Shown piece after piece: positions 1 to 5,516 of a stretch of DNA of 5,516 bases. A program made the translations under genes and the position numbers. The notes under the pieces were generated by a model. The model had not been told where the DNA came from. It saw only the letters and a list, made by a program, of their open reading frames with translations, and searched no databases. Source of the stretch: Polynucleobacter meluiroseus (GTDB lineage: Bacteria > Pseudomonadota > Gammaproteobacteria > Burkholderiales > Burkholderiaceae); NCBI GenBank assembly GCA_943329505.2, contig CALQED020000103.1, positions 1 through 5,516 of the forward strand. The letters are read 5' to 3'. How positions within the stretch are numbered: position 1 is the stretch's first letter; each line of letters starts with the position of its first letter.

Positions 1-740
1 ACTGGCTCAGGAATCTTTGCGCCATGCGCATTTAACCATTGCACAGTCTTTTCATCAGCCTCTAAGATCGCTGCCTTCACGCCCAATTCTGCTGCGTGAT
101 TACATAAGGTCATACGATCATCAATATCCATATGCGCAACAGCCTCACCTACAAATTCAATCGCTTTATAGTTCAGACCTTCAGCGCCAAAGCGTCCTAA
201 TAGATGCAAGGTTAAGTCTTTTGCCCACACCCCGGGCTGCAAACGACCTTTGAGAATAATCTTGACGGTTTCAGGAACCTTAAACCACAATTTGCCCGTC
301 GCCATTACCGCAGAAACATCGGTACCTTCAATGCCAGTACCAAAGGCATTAAATGCACCATAGCTCACTGAATGGGTATCAGTACCCACCACTAAATTAC
401 CTGAAGTTAAATGACCACCCTCTGGCAGTACTTGATGACATATTCCATCACCAATGTCATATAACTTGATACCCGCATCCTGAGAAAATCCGCGCATCTG
501 GGTGTGTATCTCTGCGGCCTCTAAATTTGGTGGCGGAGAGTAATGATCCATGACAAAGGCGGTGTTTTTAGCAAAGACTAGCTCTTTTGCGCCGATTTTA
601 TTAATCATCTTGATCGTATTGCTCGCCCTAGTATCGGTAACCATCGCATAATCGACCGCACAAATCACCACATCCCCAGCACGGACTGCTGGAAGATTGG
701 CATGCTTGGCCAGAATTTTTTCGCTAATTGTGTAACCCAT
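1..740 (-). CDS. LeuC-like hydro-lyase large subunit (aconitase superfamily), 3'-truncated by window edge
   Basis: The ATG at 738-740 opens a frame that stays open for 246 codons to the window edge, so only the N-terminal half is present. It starts MGYTISEKILAKHA, typical of the compact archaeal-type LeuC/homoaconitase/dimethylmalate dehydratase group. Family active-site blocks are visible: the Asp-His pair at residues 65-66, GDGICHQVLPEGG at 97-109 with His102, GTDTHS at 119-124, and GKLWFKVPET at 149-158. The cysteines that bind the 4Fe-4S cluster lie in the missing C-terminal half. The family interconverts hydroxy-acid isomers or dehydrates them through a cluster-bound substrate, and usually pairs with a LeuD-like small subunit, expected next downstream. 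The start lies 2 bases past the stop of the receptor gene, with a GAGAAG ribosome site inside that gene's end, so translation is probably coupled. An unusual Thr replaces the family Ser at residue 122. Leucine biosynthesis is possible, but the transporter and IlvD-like context favours catabolism. The superfamily call is firm; the substrate is unknown. Confidence 0.9.
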   Translation of the reverse strand, partial: MGYTISEKILAKHANLPAVRAGDVVICAVDYAMVTDTRASNTIKMINKIGAKELVFAKNTAFVMDHYSPPPNLEAAEIHTQMRGFSQDAGIKLYDIGDGICHQVLPEGGHLTSGNLVVGTDTHSVSYGAFNAFGTGIEGTDVSAVMATGKLWFKVPETVKIILKGRLQPGVWAKDLTLHLLGRFGAEGLNYKAIEFVGEAVAHMDIDDRMTLCNHAAELGVKAAILEADEKTVQWLNAHGAKIPEP

Positions 741-742
741 AT

Positions 743-1741
743 TTACTTCTCACTTAAATTAATTGATTTGACAATTTTTGCCCACTTATCGTTCTCTAAT
801 TTTACAAAGACTAATAATTCTTGCGGCGTAGATGGCGCAGCATCTAGATCCACTTGGCGTAAACGCTCTACTGTCCCGGGATCTTTTAAGGTAGCGGTAA
901 TAGCTTGATTTAATTTATCGATAATCGCAGGCGGCACTTTAGGTGGCGCAACAAACGCATACCAATTGAGTGCCTGGTAACCGGGGTAGCCTTGCTCTGC
1001 AACGGTAGGAACGTTTGGTAAGCCGGAGGTTCTTTTGGGGCTGGTTACTGCAATCGGTCTTAATTTTCCACCCTGAATTAAAGGGACTGCCGTGGGGGTG
1101 CTCGCAAAAATTGCAGTGATATTGCCGCCCAATAAATCGGTCATCGCCGGGCCACCACCTTTGTAATTAATATGCTCGGCTTTCATCCCAGTGCGAGCCT
1201 TCAATAATTCACCCGCTAAATGTCCAGTACTGCCATTGCCAGAAGAACCAAACGTAACAAATGTATTTTTATCTTTTCCAAGCGCAACATAATCTTGCAA
1301 AGATTTAATATTGGACTCTGTTCTGACAACCAAGATATTGGAAAAAGTTACTCCCTGAGAGATCATCGAAAAATCGACTAAGGGATTAAAGTTGGTGCCT
1401 CCCGGCATATGCGGGTTAATTGCCATGGAGCCCACCGTGGTCAACATAATCGTATAGCCATCTGGATCCGATTTCATCAGTAGATCGCTCGCTAGATTAC
1501 CGCCTGCACCAGGCTTATTTTCAATAATCACCGATTGCCCTAAGACTTCAGCCAACTTGGGAACAATGAGTCTTGCTGCCGAATCAGCGCCGCCGCCAGG
1601 AGCAAATCCCACAATCAAGCGAACCGGCTTACTTGGGAATGGCGCCTGAGCCCATGCGGCACTATAAATACCCAGCATCATCGTTAGCGCAAGGAATGCC
1701 TGGTAAGACACTCTAGCAAATGGCGTCCTCATCATAATCAT
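743..1741 (-). CDS. Bug-family periplasmic solute receptor of TTT type (TctC-like)
   Basis: This is a complete 332-residue protein, the usual length for the Bug/TctC family. Such receptors bind a small carboxylate in the periplasm and hand it to a TctAB-type membrane permease. An N-terminal signal peptide is clear: a basic start, a hydrophobic stretch around residues 14-28, and an AWA|QA cleavage site after residue 31. The mature protein begins with the hallmark FPSKPVRLIVGFAPGGGAD; Asp53 sits in the first ligand loop. The second loop, GSSGNGSTGHLAGELL, is at 165-180, followed by YKGGGP at 193-198, GGKLRPIAV at 224-232 and the LPNVPTVAEQGYPG block at 241-254. The first of three nearby Met codons is chosen because GGGAG lies 7 bases upstream of it. 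The gene lies 67 bases after the IlvD-like gene and 2 bases before the LeuC-like gene, so it is probably co-transcribed and its ligand is likely the substrate of those enzymes. No permease gene is seen here. The ligand cannot be predicted from sequence. Confidence 0.95.
   Translation of the reverse strand: MIMMRTPFARVSYQAFLALTMMLGIYSAAWAQAPFPSKPVRLIVGFAPGGGADSAARLIVPKLAEVLGQSVIIENKPGAGGNLASDLLMKSDPDGYTIMLTTVGSMAINPHMPGGTNFNPLVDFSMISQGVTFSNILVVRTESNIKSLQDYVALGKDKNTFVTFGSSGNGSTGHLAGELLKARTGMKAEHINYKGGGPAMTDLLGGNITAIFASTPTAVPLIQGGKLRPIAVTSPKRTSGLPNVPTVAEQGYPGYQALNWYAFVAPPKVPPAIIDKLNQAITATLKDPGTVERLRQVDLDAAPSTPQELLVFVKLENDKWAKIVKSINLSEK
746..751 (-). promoter_or_regulatory. Ribosome binding site for the LeuC-like gene, inside the receptor gene
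   Basis: GAGAAG on the minus strand ends 5 bases before the ATG at 740. It overlaps the last two sense codons (Glu-Lys) of the upstream receptor, whose stop TAA follows at once. This arrangement suggests translational coupling. The match to the Shine-Dalgarno core is moderate. Confidence 0.55.
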
Positions 1742-1748
1742 TGTGATA

Positions 1749-1753
1749 CTCCC
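1749..1753 (-). promoter_or_regulatory. Ribosome binding site fixing the start of the first Bug receptor
   Basis: GGGAG on the minus strand lies 7 bases upstream of the ATG at 1741, which is near-ideal spacing. The in-frame Met codons 3 and 4 would be 13 and 16 bases away, so the first ATG is preferred. Confidence 0.7.
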
Positions 1754-1761
1754 ATACCTGG

Positions 1762-1781
1762 ATATTGATAACTGACAATAT
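1762..1781 (-). repeat. Short inverted repeat in the gap between the IlvD-like and Bug genes
   Basis: The arms ATATTG and CAATAT are perfect complements separated by 8 bases. The repeat sits in the 67-base gap, just upstream of the receptor ribosome site. In RNA it would make only a weak, AT-rich hairpin without a U tract, so it is not a convincing terminator. It could be an RNA processing or stability element or a protein site, or it could be chance. Confidence 0.3.
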
Positions 1782-1808
1782 TAGTCGAATTAATAGATCA
1801 ATAGAGAC

Positions 1809-3548
1809 TTAAAAAATATCCGGCTCGGCTACTGGCTTACCAAAGCTGGTTTCTAGGAAGTCAAAGTCACAACCATCTTCTGCTTGCAAGATGTGTTTAC
1901 TGAACATCCAGCCATATCCACGCTCGTACTTAGGTTCTGGTGCAATCCATTTGGCTTTTCTTTGTGCCATTTCTTCATCACTGATCTGAAGATCAATTTT
2001 TCTATTGGGCACATCGACTGTGATGAGATCGCCCGTTTTCACAAGCGCTAATGGCCCACCGATGTAGGACTCTGGTGAGGCATGCAAAATACAGGCGCCA
2101 TAACTCGTGCCACTCATGCGCGCATCGGATAGGCGTAACATATCGCGCACACCTTGCTTTACTAGTTTTACTGGAATAGGCAGCATGCCCCACTCTGGCA
2201 TACCAGGACCACCTTTAGGGCCTGCGTTTCTGAGAACTAAGATGTGATTTTCAGTGACATCCAGGTTTTCATCTTCAATAGCTTTTTTCATCTCTGGATA
2301 GCTATCAAACACGAGCGCTGGGCCAGTATGTTTTAAGAACTTTTCTGCACAAGCGCTTGGCTTAATGACTGCGCCACCAGGTGCGATATTACCCTTGAGT
2401 ACTGCTAGCGCACCCTCTTGGTAGATTGCATTATTAAGTGGCCTGATGACATCTTCGTTGTGTACTTCTGCATCTTGAATATTTTCACCAATCGTTTTTC
2501 CAGTGATGGTCATCGCGCTAGGATTAAGATGTGATCCCATCTGCTTAAGTAGCGCAGGCATACCCCCGGCGTAATAAAAATCTTCCATCAGGTATTTTTC
2601 ACCACTGGGGCGAATATTAGCAATCACCGGAACCTTTCGGCTAGCCAAATCAAAATCTTCTAAGGTCACGGTACATTCTTTTCCTGCACGGCGCGACATC
2701 GCGATCAAATGAATAATGGCATTGGTACTGCAACCCATGGCCATTGCCGTATTGATTGCATTTAAAAAGCTCGTCTTATTTAAGATTTTTGCAGGAGTGA
2801 GATCCTCCCAAACCATCTCGACGATTCTTCTGCCACACGCTGCAGCCATGCGTGGATGACTTGAGTCTGCTGCTGGAATACTTGAGGCGCCAGGTAATGT
2901 GAGCCCTAATGCTTCTGCAATACCCATCATGGTTGCCGCAGTGCCCATAGTCATACAGGTGCCATGACTGCGCGCAATGCCACCTTCAACCTCGAGCCAC
3001 TGGGCTTCTGAGATATTGCCAGCGCGCCGTTCATCCCAATACTTCCAGGCATCTGATCCAGAACCCAGAATCTGACCTTTCCAATTACCGCGCAACATTG
3101 GCCCGGCAGGCAAATAGATAAATGGCAATCCAGCTGATAGTGCACCCATCACTAAACCAGGAGTCGTTTTATCGCAGCCACCCATCAGCACAGCACCATC
3201 TACCGGATGAGAGCGAATGAGCTCTTCGGTTTCCATTGCCAGCATATTGCGATAAAGCATGGTGGTGGGTTTGACGTATTGCTCTGCAAGGGAAATCGCT
3301 GGGAGCTCTATCGGAAATCCGCCCGCTTGCAAAATACCGCGCTTGACATCCTCAACCCGCTGCTTGAAATGCGTATGGCAAGGATTAATGTCTGACCAAG
3401 TATTAATAATGGCAATTACCGGTTTGCCAGACCAGTCCTCAGGGCCATAGCCCATTTGCATAGCTCGGGAACGGTGACCAAATGACCGTAGATCATCTGG
3501 CTCGAACCAGCGGGCACTACGCAAGGATTCTTTAGTCTTTTTTGGCAT
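1809..3548 (-). CDS. IlvD/Edd-family iron-sulfur dehydratase, probably a sugar-acid (aldonate) dehydratase
   Basis: This is a complete 579-residue protein. Family members remove water from 2,3-dihydroxy acids to give 2-keto-3-deoxy acids, using an Fe-S cluster and a magnesium ion. Three cluster cysteines are visible: Cys57 in NTWSDINPC, Cys125 in GGCDKTTP and Cys198 in SHGTC. This matches the [2Fe-2S] pattern of the L-arabonate dehydratase of Rhizobium leguminosarum, which is also about 579 residues as I recall it. Likely Mg ligands are Glu89, Asp126, the carbamylated-type Lys127 and Glu452 (GMPEWG). The catalytic serine is Ser479 in DARMSGT (475-481). The layout with NTWSD, GNIAPGGAV (386-394) and GPKGGPGM (443-450) is closer to the aldonate dehydratases than to biosynthetic IlvD. 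One oddity is GCSTN at 272-276 where relatives have GGSTN. No good Shine-Dalgarno precedes the ATG, but a TAA lies seven codons upstream in frame and later starts would cut conserved sequence. It leads the operon with the Bug and LeuC-like genes. The family is certain; the exact substrate (arabonate, xylonate, galactonate, fuconate or other) is not. Confidence 0.93.
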   Translation of the reverse strand: MPKKTKESLRSARWFEPDDLRSFGHRSRAMQMGYGPEDWSGKPVIAIINTWSDINPCHTHFKQRVEDVKRGILQAGGFPIELPAISLAEQYVKPTTMLYRNMLAMETEELIRSHPVDGAVLMGGCDKTTPGLVMGALSAGLPFIYLPAGPMLRGNWKGQILGSGSDAWKYWDERRAGNISEAQWLEVEGGIARSHGTCMTMGTAATMMGIAEALGLTLPGASSIPAADSSHPRMAAACGRRIVEMVWEDLTPAKILNKTSFLNAINTAMAMGCSTNAIIHLIAMSRRAGKECTVTLEDFDLASRKVPVIANIRPSGEKYLMEDFYYAGGMPALLKQMGSHLNPSAMTITGKTIGENIQDAEVHNEDVIRPLNNAIYQEGALAVLKGNIAPGGAVIKPSACAEKFLKHTGPALVFDSYPEMKKAIEDENLDVTENHILVLRNAGPKGGPGMPEWGMLPIPVKLVKQGVRDMLRLSDARMSGTSYGACILHASPESYIGGPLALVKTGDLITVDVPNRKIDLQISDEEMAQRKAKWIAPEPKYERGYGWMFSKHILQAEDGCDFDFLETSFGKPVAEPDIF

Positions 3549-3580
3549 GGCAATGTAAACGCAGTTTTAACACCCCTATA

Positions 3581-3597
3581 TTAATGCTTGCCATTAA
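3581..3597. promoter_or_regulatory. 17-bp palindrome, candidate LysR-type operator
   Basis: TTAATG and CATTAA are perfect inverted arms around a 5-base centre (CTTGC), in the divergent gap. The shape fits the T-N11-A pattern with dyad symmetry used by LysR-type regulators, which commonly control divergent catabolic genes. It overlaps the candidate -10 (3578-3583) of the dehydratase operon, so binding here could also repress. No regulator gene is present in the window. The sequence is seen; the function is inferred. Confidence 0.45.
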
Positions 3598-3660
3598 GGG
3601 AAGGGTATTCCTGAGCTTGTTTTATCGCACTCAATTAATTACCCTTATTTTTAACACCGC

Positions 3661-3680
3661 TATGGGTATTTATCGGTATT
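3661..3680. repeat. 10-bp tandem direct repeat upstream of the second Bug gene
   Basis: TATGGGTATT is followed directly by TATCGGTATT, with nine of ten bases identical. The repeat ends 19 bases before the ATG at 3700. GGGTATT also occurs at 3603-3609, 61 bases upstream of the copy at 3664-3670. A 10-base period puts the copies on the same face of the helix, as expected of a regulator half-site pair, but simple slippage is equally possible. Confidence 0.4.
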
Positions 3681-3688
3681 CATTGATC

Positions 3689-3692
3689 AGGA
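3689..3692 (+). promoter_or_regulatory. Ribosome binding site for the second Bug gene
   Basis: AGGA lies 7 bases before the ATG at 3700 and supports that start, which also gives a complete signal peptide. Confidence 0.65.
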
Positions 3693-3699
3693 TCTATAT

Positions 3700-4746
3700 A
3701 TGCTATCAACGCCATTTACGCTATTTACAATTAAGCGCTCCTTTTTTATCAAAGCGCTTGTTCTGAGCTGCCTCTTTTGCATAAGCCATTTTCCTGCCAT
3801 TGCACAATCGGATTACCCCACTAAACCAGTCAAAATCATTGTGCCCTTTCCGCCTGGAGGAACGACTGATCTGATGGCGCGTATTTCTGCAGAACAACTC
3901 ACCAAGATCTTTAAGCAAGCCTTTGTGATTGAAAATATTGGCGGTGGTGGTGGTGTGATTGGTGCAGAGAGAGGAGCGAGTGCACAGCCAGATGGCTACA
4001 CCCTGGTGATGACTGGTGTTGGTCAAAATGCCGTTGCTCATGGCTTAGATCCCAATCTCAAATATGATTCACTGAAAGATTTCGCCCACATCTCATTAAT
4101 TGATTTGGGACCCAATGTCTTAGTGGTTCACCCAGATCGTCCTTTTAAAACCTTAAAAGATCTGGTGGACTTTGCGCGCAAGAATCCTGGCAAGCTTGAC
4201 TATGGTTATACCTACGCGTCTTCAGGCCATATGGCAATGGAATTACTCAGGCAAGCAACCGCTACTTGTGCAGATGTGAAAAATAAAACCAACTGCAATC
4301 CTTTGCCAATTGTCGGCATCCCTTACCGTGGTGGTGGCCCGCTCATGAATGCCATTCTCGCTAATGAAATCCCTTTAGAATTTATTAATCAAGATGCAGC
4401 CTTACCCTATGTGCAGGCCGGTAAATTGCGACCGATTGCAGTGAGTAGCTTGCAGCGTAATCCGCTCTACCCTAATGTTCCTACCGTAGCCGAAAGTGGC
4501 TACCCAGGATTTCAGGCACTCTCATGGGCTGGCATCAGTGCTCCTAAAGGCACTCCTAAGCCCGTCATGGATAAGTTAGAGGCTGCCATGATTCAGGCTT
4601 TGCAAACTCCTGAAGTCAAACAACGCCTTGAGTCCGTCGGTTTTGTGATTCCACCGTTGGGTGCAAATGCGTATAACAACTTTTTAAAATCAGAAATTGA
4701 GTTATGGACTGCAATGATTAAGAAGGCTGGTATTAAACCTGAGTAG
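3700..4746 (+). CDS. Bug-family periplasmic solute receptor with a cysteine-bounded insertion
   Basis: This is a complete 348-residue receptor of the TTT/TctC (Bug) family, which captures a small organic acid in the periplasm. The signal peptide has basic residues (Lys12, Arg13, Lys18), a hydrophobic core at about 19-29 and an AIA|QS cleavage site after residue 35. The mature protein opens with YPTKPVKIIVPFPPGGTTD; Asp57 is in the first ligand loop. QPDGYTL is at 96-102, YRGGGP at 209-214, GKLRPIAVSS at 241-250 and YPNVPTVAESGYPG at 257-270. Between ELL (181-183) and YRGGGP it carries about 13 more residues than the other two receptors here, bounded by Cys190 and Cys199, which could form a disulfide. 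The second ligand loop (YTYASSGHMAMELL) and the QDAAL segment at 231-235 also differ, so its ligand is probably different. It is transcribed away from the dehydratase operon from a shared gap and may share a regulator with it. It ends at a strong hairpin terminator. The ligand is unknown. Confidence 0.95.
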   Translation: MLSTPFTLFTIKRSFFIKALVLSCLFCISHFPAIAQSDYPTKPVKIIVPFPPGGTTDLMARISAEQLTKIFKQAFVIENIGGGGGVIGAERGASAQPDGYTLVMTGVGQNAVAHGLDPNLKYDSLKDFAHISLIDLGPNVLVVHPDRPFKTLKDLVDFARKNPGKLDYGYTYASSGHMAMELLRQATATCADVKNKTNCNPLPIVGIPYRGGGPLMNAILANEIPLEFINQDAALPYVQAGKLRPIAVSSLQRNPLYPNVPTVAESGYPGFQALSWAGISAPKGTPKPVMDKLEAAMIQALQTPEVKQRLESVGFVIPPLGANAYNNFLKSEIELWTAMIKKAGIKPE

Positions 4747-4759
4747 AGCCTGAGTAGAC
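4738..4759. repeat. 11-bp tandem duplication across the stop codon of the second Bug gene
   Basis: CCTGAGTAGA occurs at 4738-4747 and again at 4749-4758, a unit of 11 bases. The first copy contains the final Pro-Glu-stop codons. The second is non-coding. It looks like a replication-slippage duplication. Confidence 0.6.
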
Positions 4760-4760
4760 C

Positions 4761-4793
4761 CTAAATTAAGCCCGAATAAAACTAAATTAGCCC
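4761..4793. repeat. Imperfect direct repeat CTAAATTA(A)GCCC before the terminator
   Basis: CTAAATTAAGCCC (4761-4773) and CTAAATTAGCCC (4782-4793) differ by one inserted A. The second copy forms the left arm of the terminator hairpin. The first could pair imperfectly with the same right arm. Confidence 0.45.
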
Positions 4794-4817
4794 AACAGAG
4801 TGATATGTTGGGCTAAT
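4786..4817. terminator. Bidirectional hairpin terminator between converging Bug genes
   Basis: A perfect 12-bp stem is formed by ATTAGCCCAACA (4786-4797) and TGTTGGGCTAAT (4806-4817) around an 8-base loop. On the plus strand it is followed by a loosely U-rich TATCTTTATA. On the minus strand it is followed by TTAGTTTTATTC. It sits 39 bases after the stop of the plus-strand gene and 24 bases after the stop of the minus-strand gene, so it can serve both. Confidence 0.85.
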
Positions 4818-4841
4818 ATCTTTATAGGCTATTGGATTAAC

Positions 4842-5516
4842 TTAATCGACTTGGATCTTGGCTTTCTCAACCACCTTAGCCCAGCGAGTTTGTTCAGCTT
4901 TAATAAATGCAGCAAACTGAGCTGGTGTATCTCCCACTAACACTGCTCCATCTTCGAGCATCTTTTGGGAGCCTTCTTTAGTCTTTAAAGATTTGGCAAT
5001 CTCTCTTTGCAATTTATCAATCACTGGTTGCGGTGTGCCAGCAGGCGCAATAATGCCGTACCACTGTGAAGTCTCAAACCCTTTATAGCCAGACTCAGCG
5101 ATGGTCGGTACATTAGGCAATACCTTTGAGCGCTCTGCTGAGCCAACCGCTAAGGGACGTAAGGTGCCACCTTTAATTTGTCCCATCAACGATGGCAAGC
5201 CATTAAAAGTTGCCTGAATTTGACCGCCAATTAGATCTGTGAGCATGGGGCCAGAACCTTTGTAAGGCACATGGACTAGATCAATGCCGGCATCAGATGA
5301 AAAGTATTCCATGGCTAAGTGGCCAGCACTACCATTCCCTGCAGATCCATAGTTAATCTTGCCAGGATTCTTTTTAGCATCGATCACTAAGTCGCTTAGG
5401 GTCTTGTAATTACTTTTCTCGCTTACTGCAATCACGTTAGGCACTTTAGCCACTAGAGTGATTGGGGCAAAATCTTTATTAGGATCATATGGCAGCTTTT
5501 TACCAAACAGCGCTGG
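4842..5516 (-). CDS. Bug-family periplasmic solute receptor, 5'-truncated by window edge
   Basis: The last 224 codons and stop of a third TTT/TctC-type receptor are present. The frame is open to base 5516, and the residues before the GTG at 5453 (LPYDPNKDFAPITLVA) are typical mid-protein Bug sequence, so that GTG is not the start. The true start and signal peptide, about 100 residues more, lie outside the window. Visible family blocks, in order, are GSAGNGSAGHLAMEY (second ligand loop), PYKGSGP, LIGGQIQATF, GGTLRPLAV, LPNVPTIAESGYKG, and a C-terminal helix with a Trp-Ala-Lys-Val-Val run shared in form with the first receptor. Here it resembles the first receptor more than the second, since it lacks the cysteine insertion. 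It converges on the second receptor and has its own promoter elsewhere, so it need not belong to the same pathway. The ligand is unknown. Confidence 0.93.
   Translation of the reverse strand, partial: PALFGKKLPYDPNKDFAPITLVAKVPNVIAVSEKSNYKTLSDLVIDAKKNPGKINYGSAGNGSAGHLAMEYFSSDAGIDLVHVPYKGSGPMLTDLIGGQIQATFNGLPSLMGQIKGGTLRPLAVGSAERSKVLPNVPTIAESGYKGFETSQWYGIIAPAGTPQPVIDKLQREIAKSLKTKEGSQKMLEDGAVLVGDTPAQFAAFIKAEQTRWAKVVEKAKIQVD

Larger units (their letters stand above)
3549..3699. promoter_or_regulatory. Divergent promoter region between the dehydratase operon and the second Bug gene
   Basis: This AT-rich 151-base gap separates two divergent transcripts and must carry both promoters. No textbook promoter stands out. 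For the minus-strand operon, TAATAT (3583-3578) is a fair -10 with only a poor -35 upstream, which would fit an activator-dependent promoter. For the plus strand, TTAACA (3651-3656) resembles a -35 but lacks a good -10 at normal spacing; TTGTTT (3617-3622) with TACCCT (3640-3645) at 17 bases is an alternative. The operator-like repeats within it are listed separately. Confidence 0.6.

Noticed and set aside
17..253. Plus-strand open frame opposite the LeuC-like gene
   Set aside because: It lies wholly antisense to clear conserved coding sequence, its protein resembles no family I know, and it has no ribosome site.
702..908. Plus-strand open frame across the Bug/LeuC-like junction
   Set aside because: It is antisense to the ends of two well-supported genes and its product has no recognisable features.
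3651..3679. TTAACA as the -35 of a sigma-70 promoter for the second Bug gene
   Set aside because: No acceptable -10 is found 16-18 bases downstream (CGGTAT/GGTATT), so it is mentioned only as a weak possibility.
3542..3766. Plus-strand open frame covering the divergent gap and the start of the second Bug gene
   Set aside because: It overlaps the receptor signal-peptide region in another frame and the regulatory gap. Its composition looks random and it lacks a ribosome site.
3721..4041. 106-codon minus-strand open frame inside the second Bug gene
   Set aside because: It is antisense to conserved receptor sequence. The length is expected by chance opposite a real gene.
4842..5453. Third Bug gene as a short complete gene starting at the GTG at 5453
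   Set aside because: The frame continues open to the window edge with typical family sequence, and a start there would remove the signal peptide and the first ligand loop. It is a truncated view of a longer gene.
1..5516. Mobile element, CRISPR array, defence system, tRNA or riboswitch
   Set aside because: I saw no transposase, terminal repeats, spaced repeats, clover-leaf or effector genes. All sizeable frames are explained by metabolic and receptor genes.

Overview
This window looks like ordinary chromosomal DNA from a low-to-moderate GC betaproteobacterium of the Burkholderiales. A Polynucleobacter-like freshwater lineage is my best guess. The basis is the dense packing of Bug-family (tripartite tricarboxylate transporter, TTT) periplasmic receptor genes, which are hugely expanded in that order, together with the AT-leaning codon use. 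The taxon is an inference; no rRNA or marker gene is present.

Layout: bases 1-3548 hold three genes on the minus strand, apparently one operon, read from right to left. First is an IlvD/Edd-family iron-sulfur dehydratase (3548-1809), which resembles sugar-acid (aldonate) dehydratases more than biosynthetic IlvD. A Bug-type receptor follows (1741-743). Then, after only 2 bases, comes the 5' part of a LeuC-like (aconitase superfamily) hydro-lyase large subunit (740 to beyond base 1). A divergent regulatory gap (3549-3699) separates this operon from a second Bug receptor on the plus strand (3700-4746). That gap carries a 17-bp palindrome of LysR-operator type and a 10-bp tandem repeat. A strong two-way hairpin terminator (4786-4817) lies between this gene and a third, 5'-truncated Bug receptor gene on the minus strand (4842 to beyond 5516).

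How it may work together: Bug receptors bind small carboxylates in the periplasm and deliver them to a TctA/TctB-type membrane permease, which is not in this window. The two dehydratases belong to unrelated iron-sulfur families and would act on hydroxylated carboxylic acids in the cytoplasm. The simplest reading is a regulated uptake-and-catabolism locus for a hydroxy or sugar acid whose identity cannot be read from sequence. The LeuC-like enzyme normally needs a LeuD-like small subunit, expected just beyond base 1.

I found no CRISPR array, tRNA, rRNA, insertion sequence, phage gene or defence system. The points of interest are a metabolic gene combination without an obvious named pathway, some unusual active-site and loop residues, and the divergent promoter region. 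The window does not show a dramatic new system.
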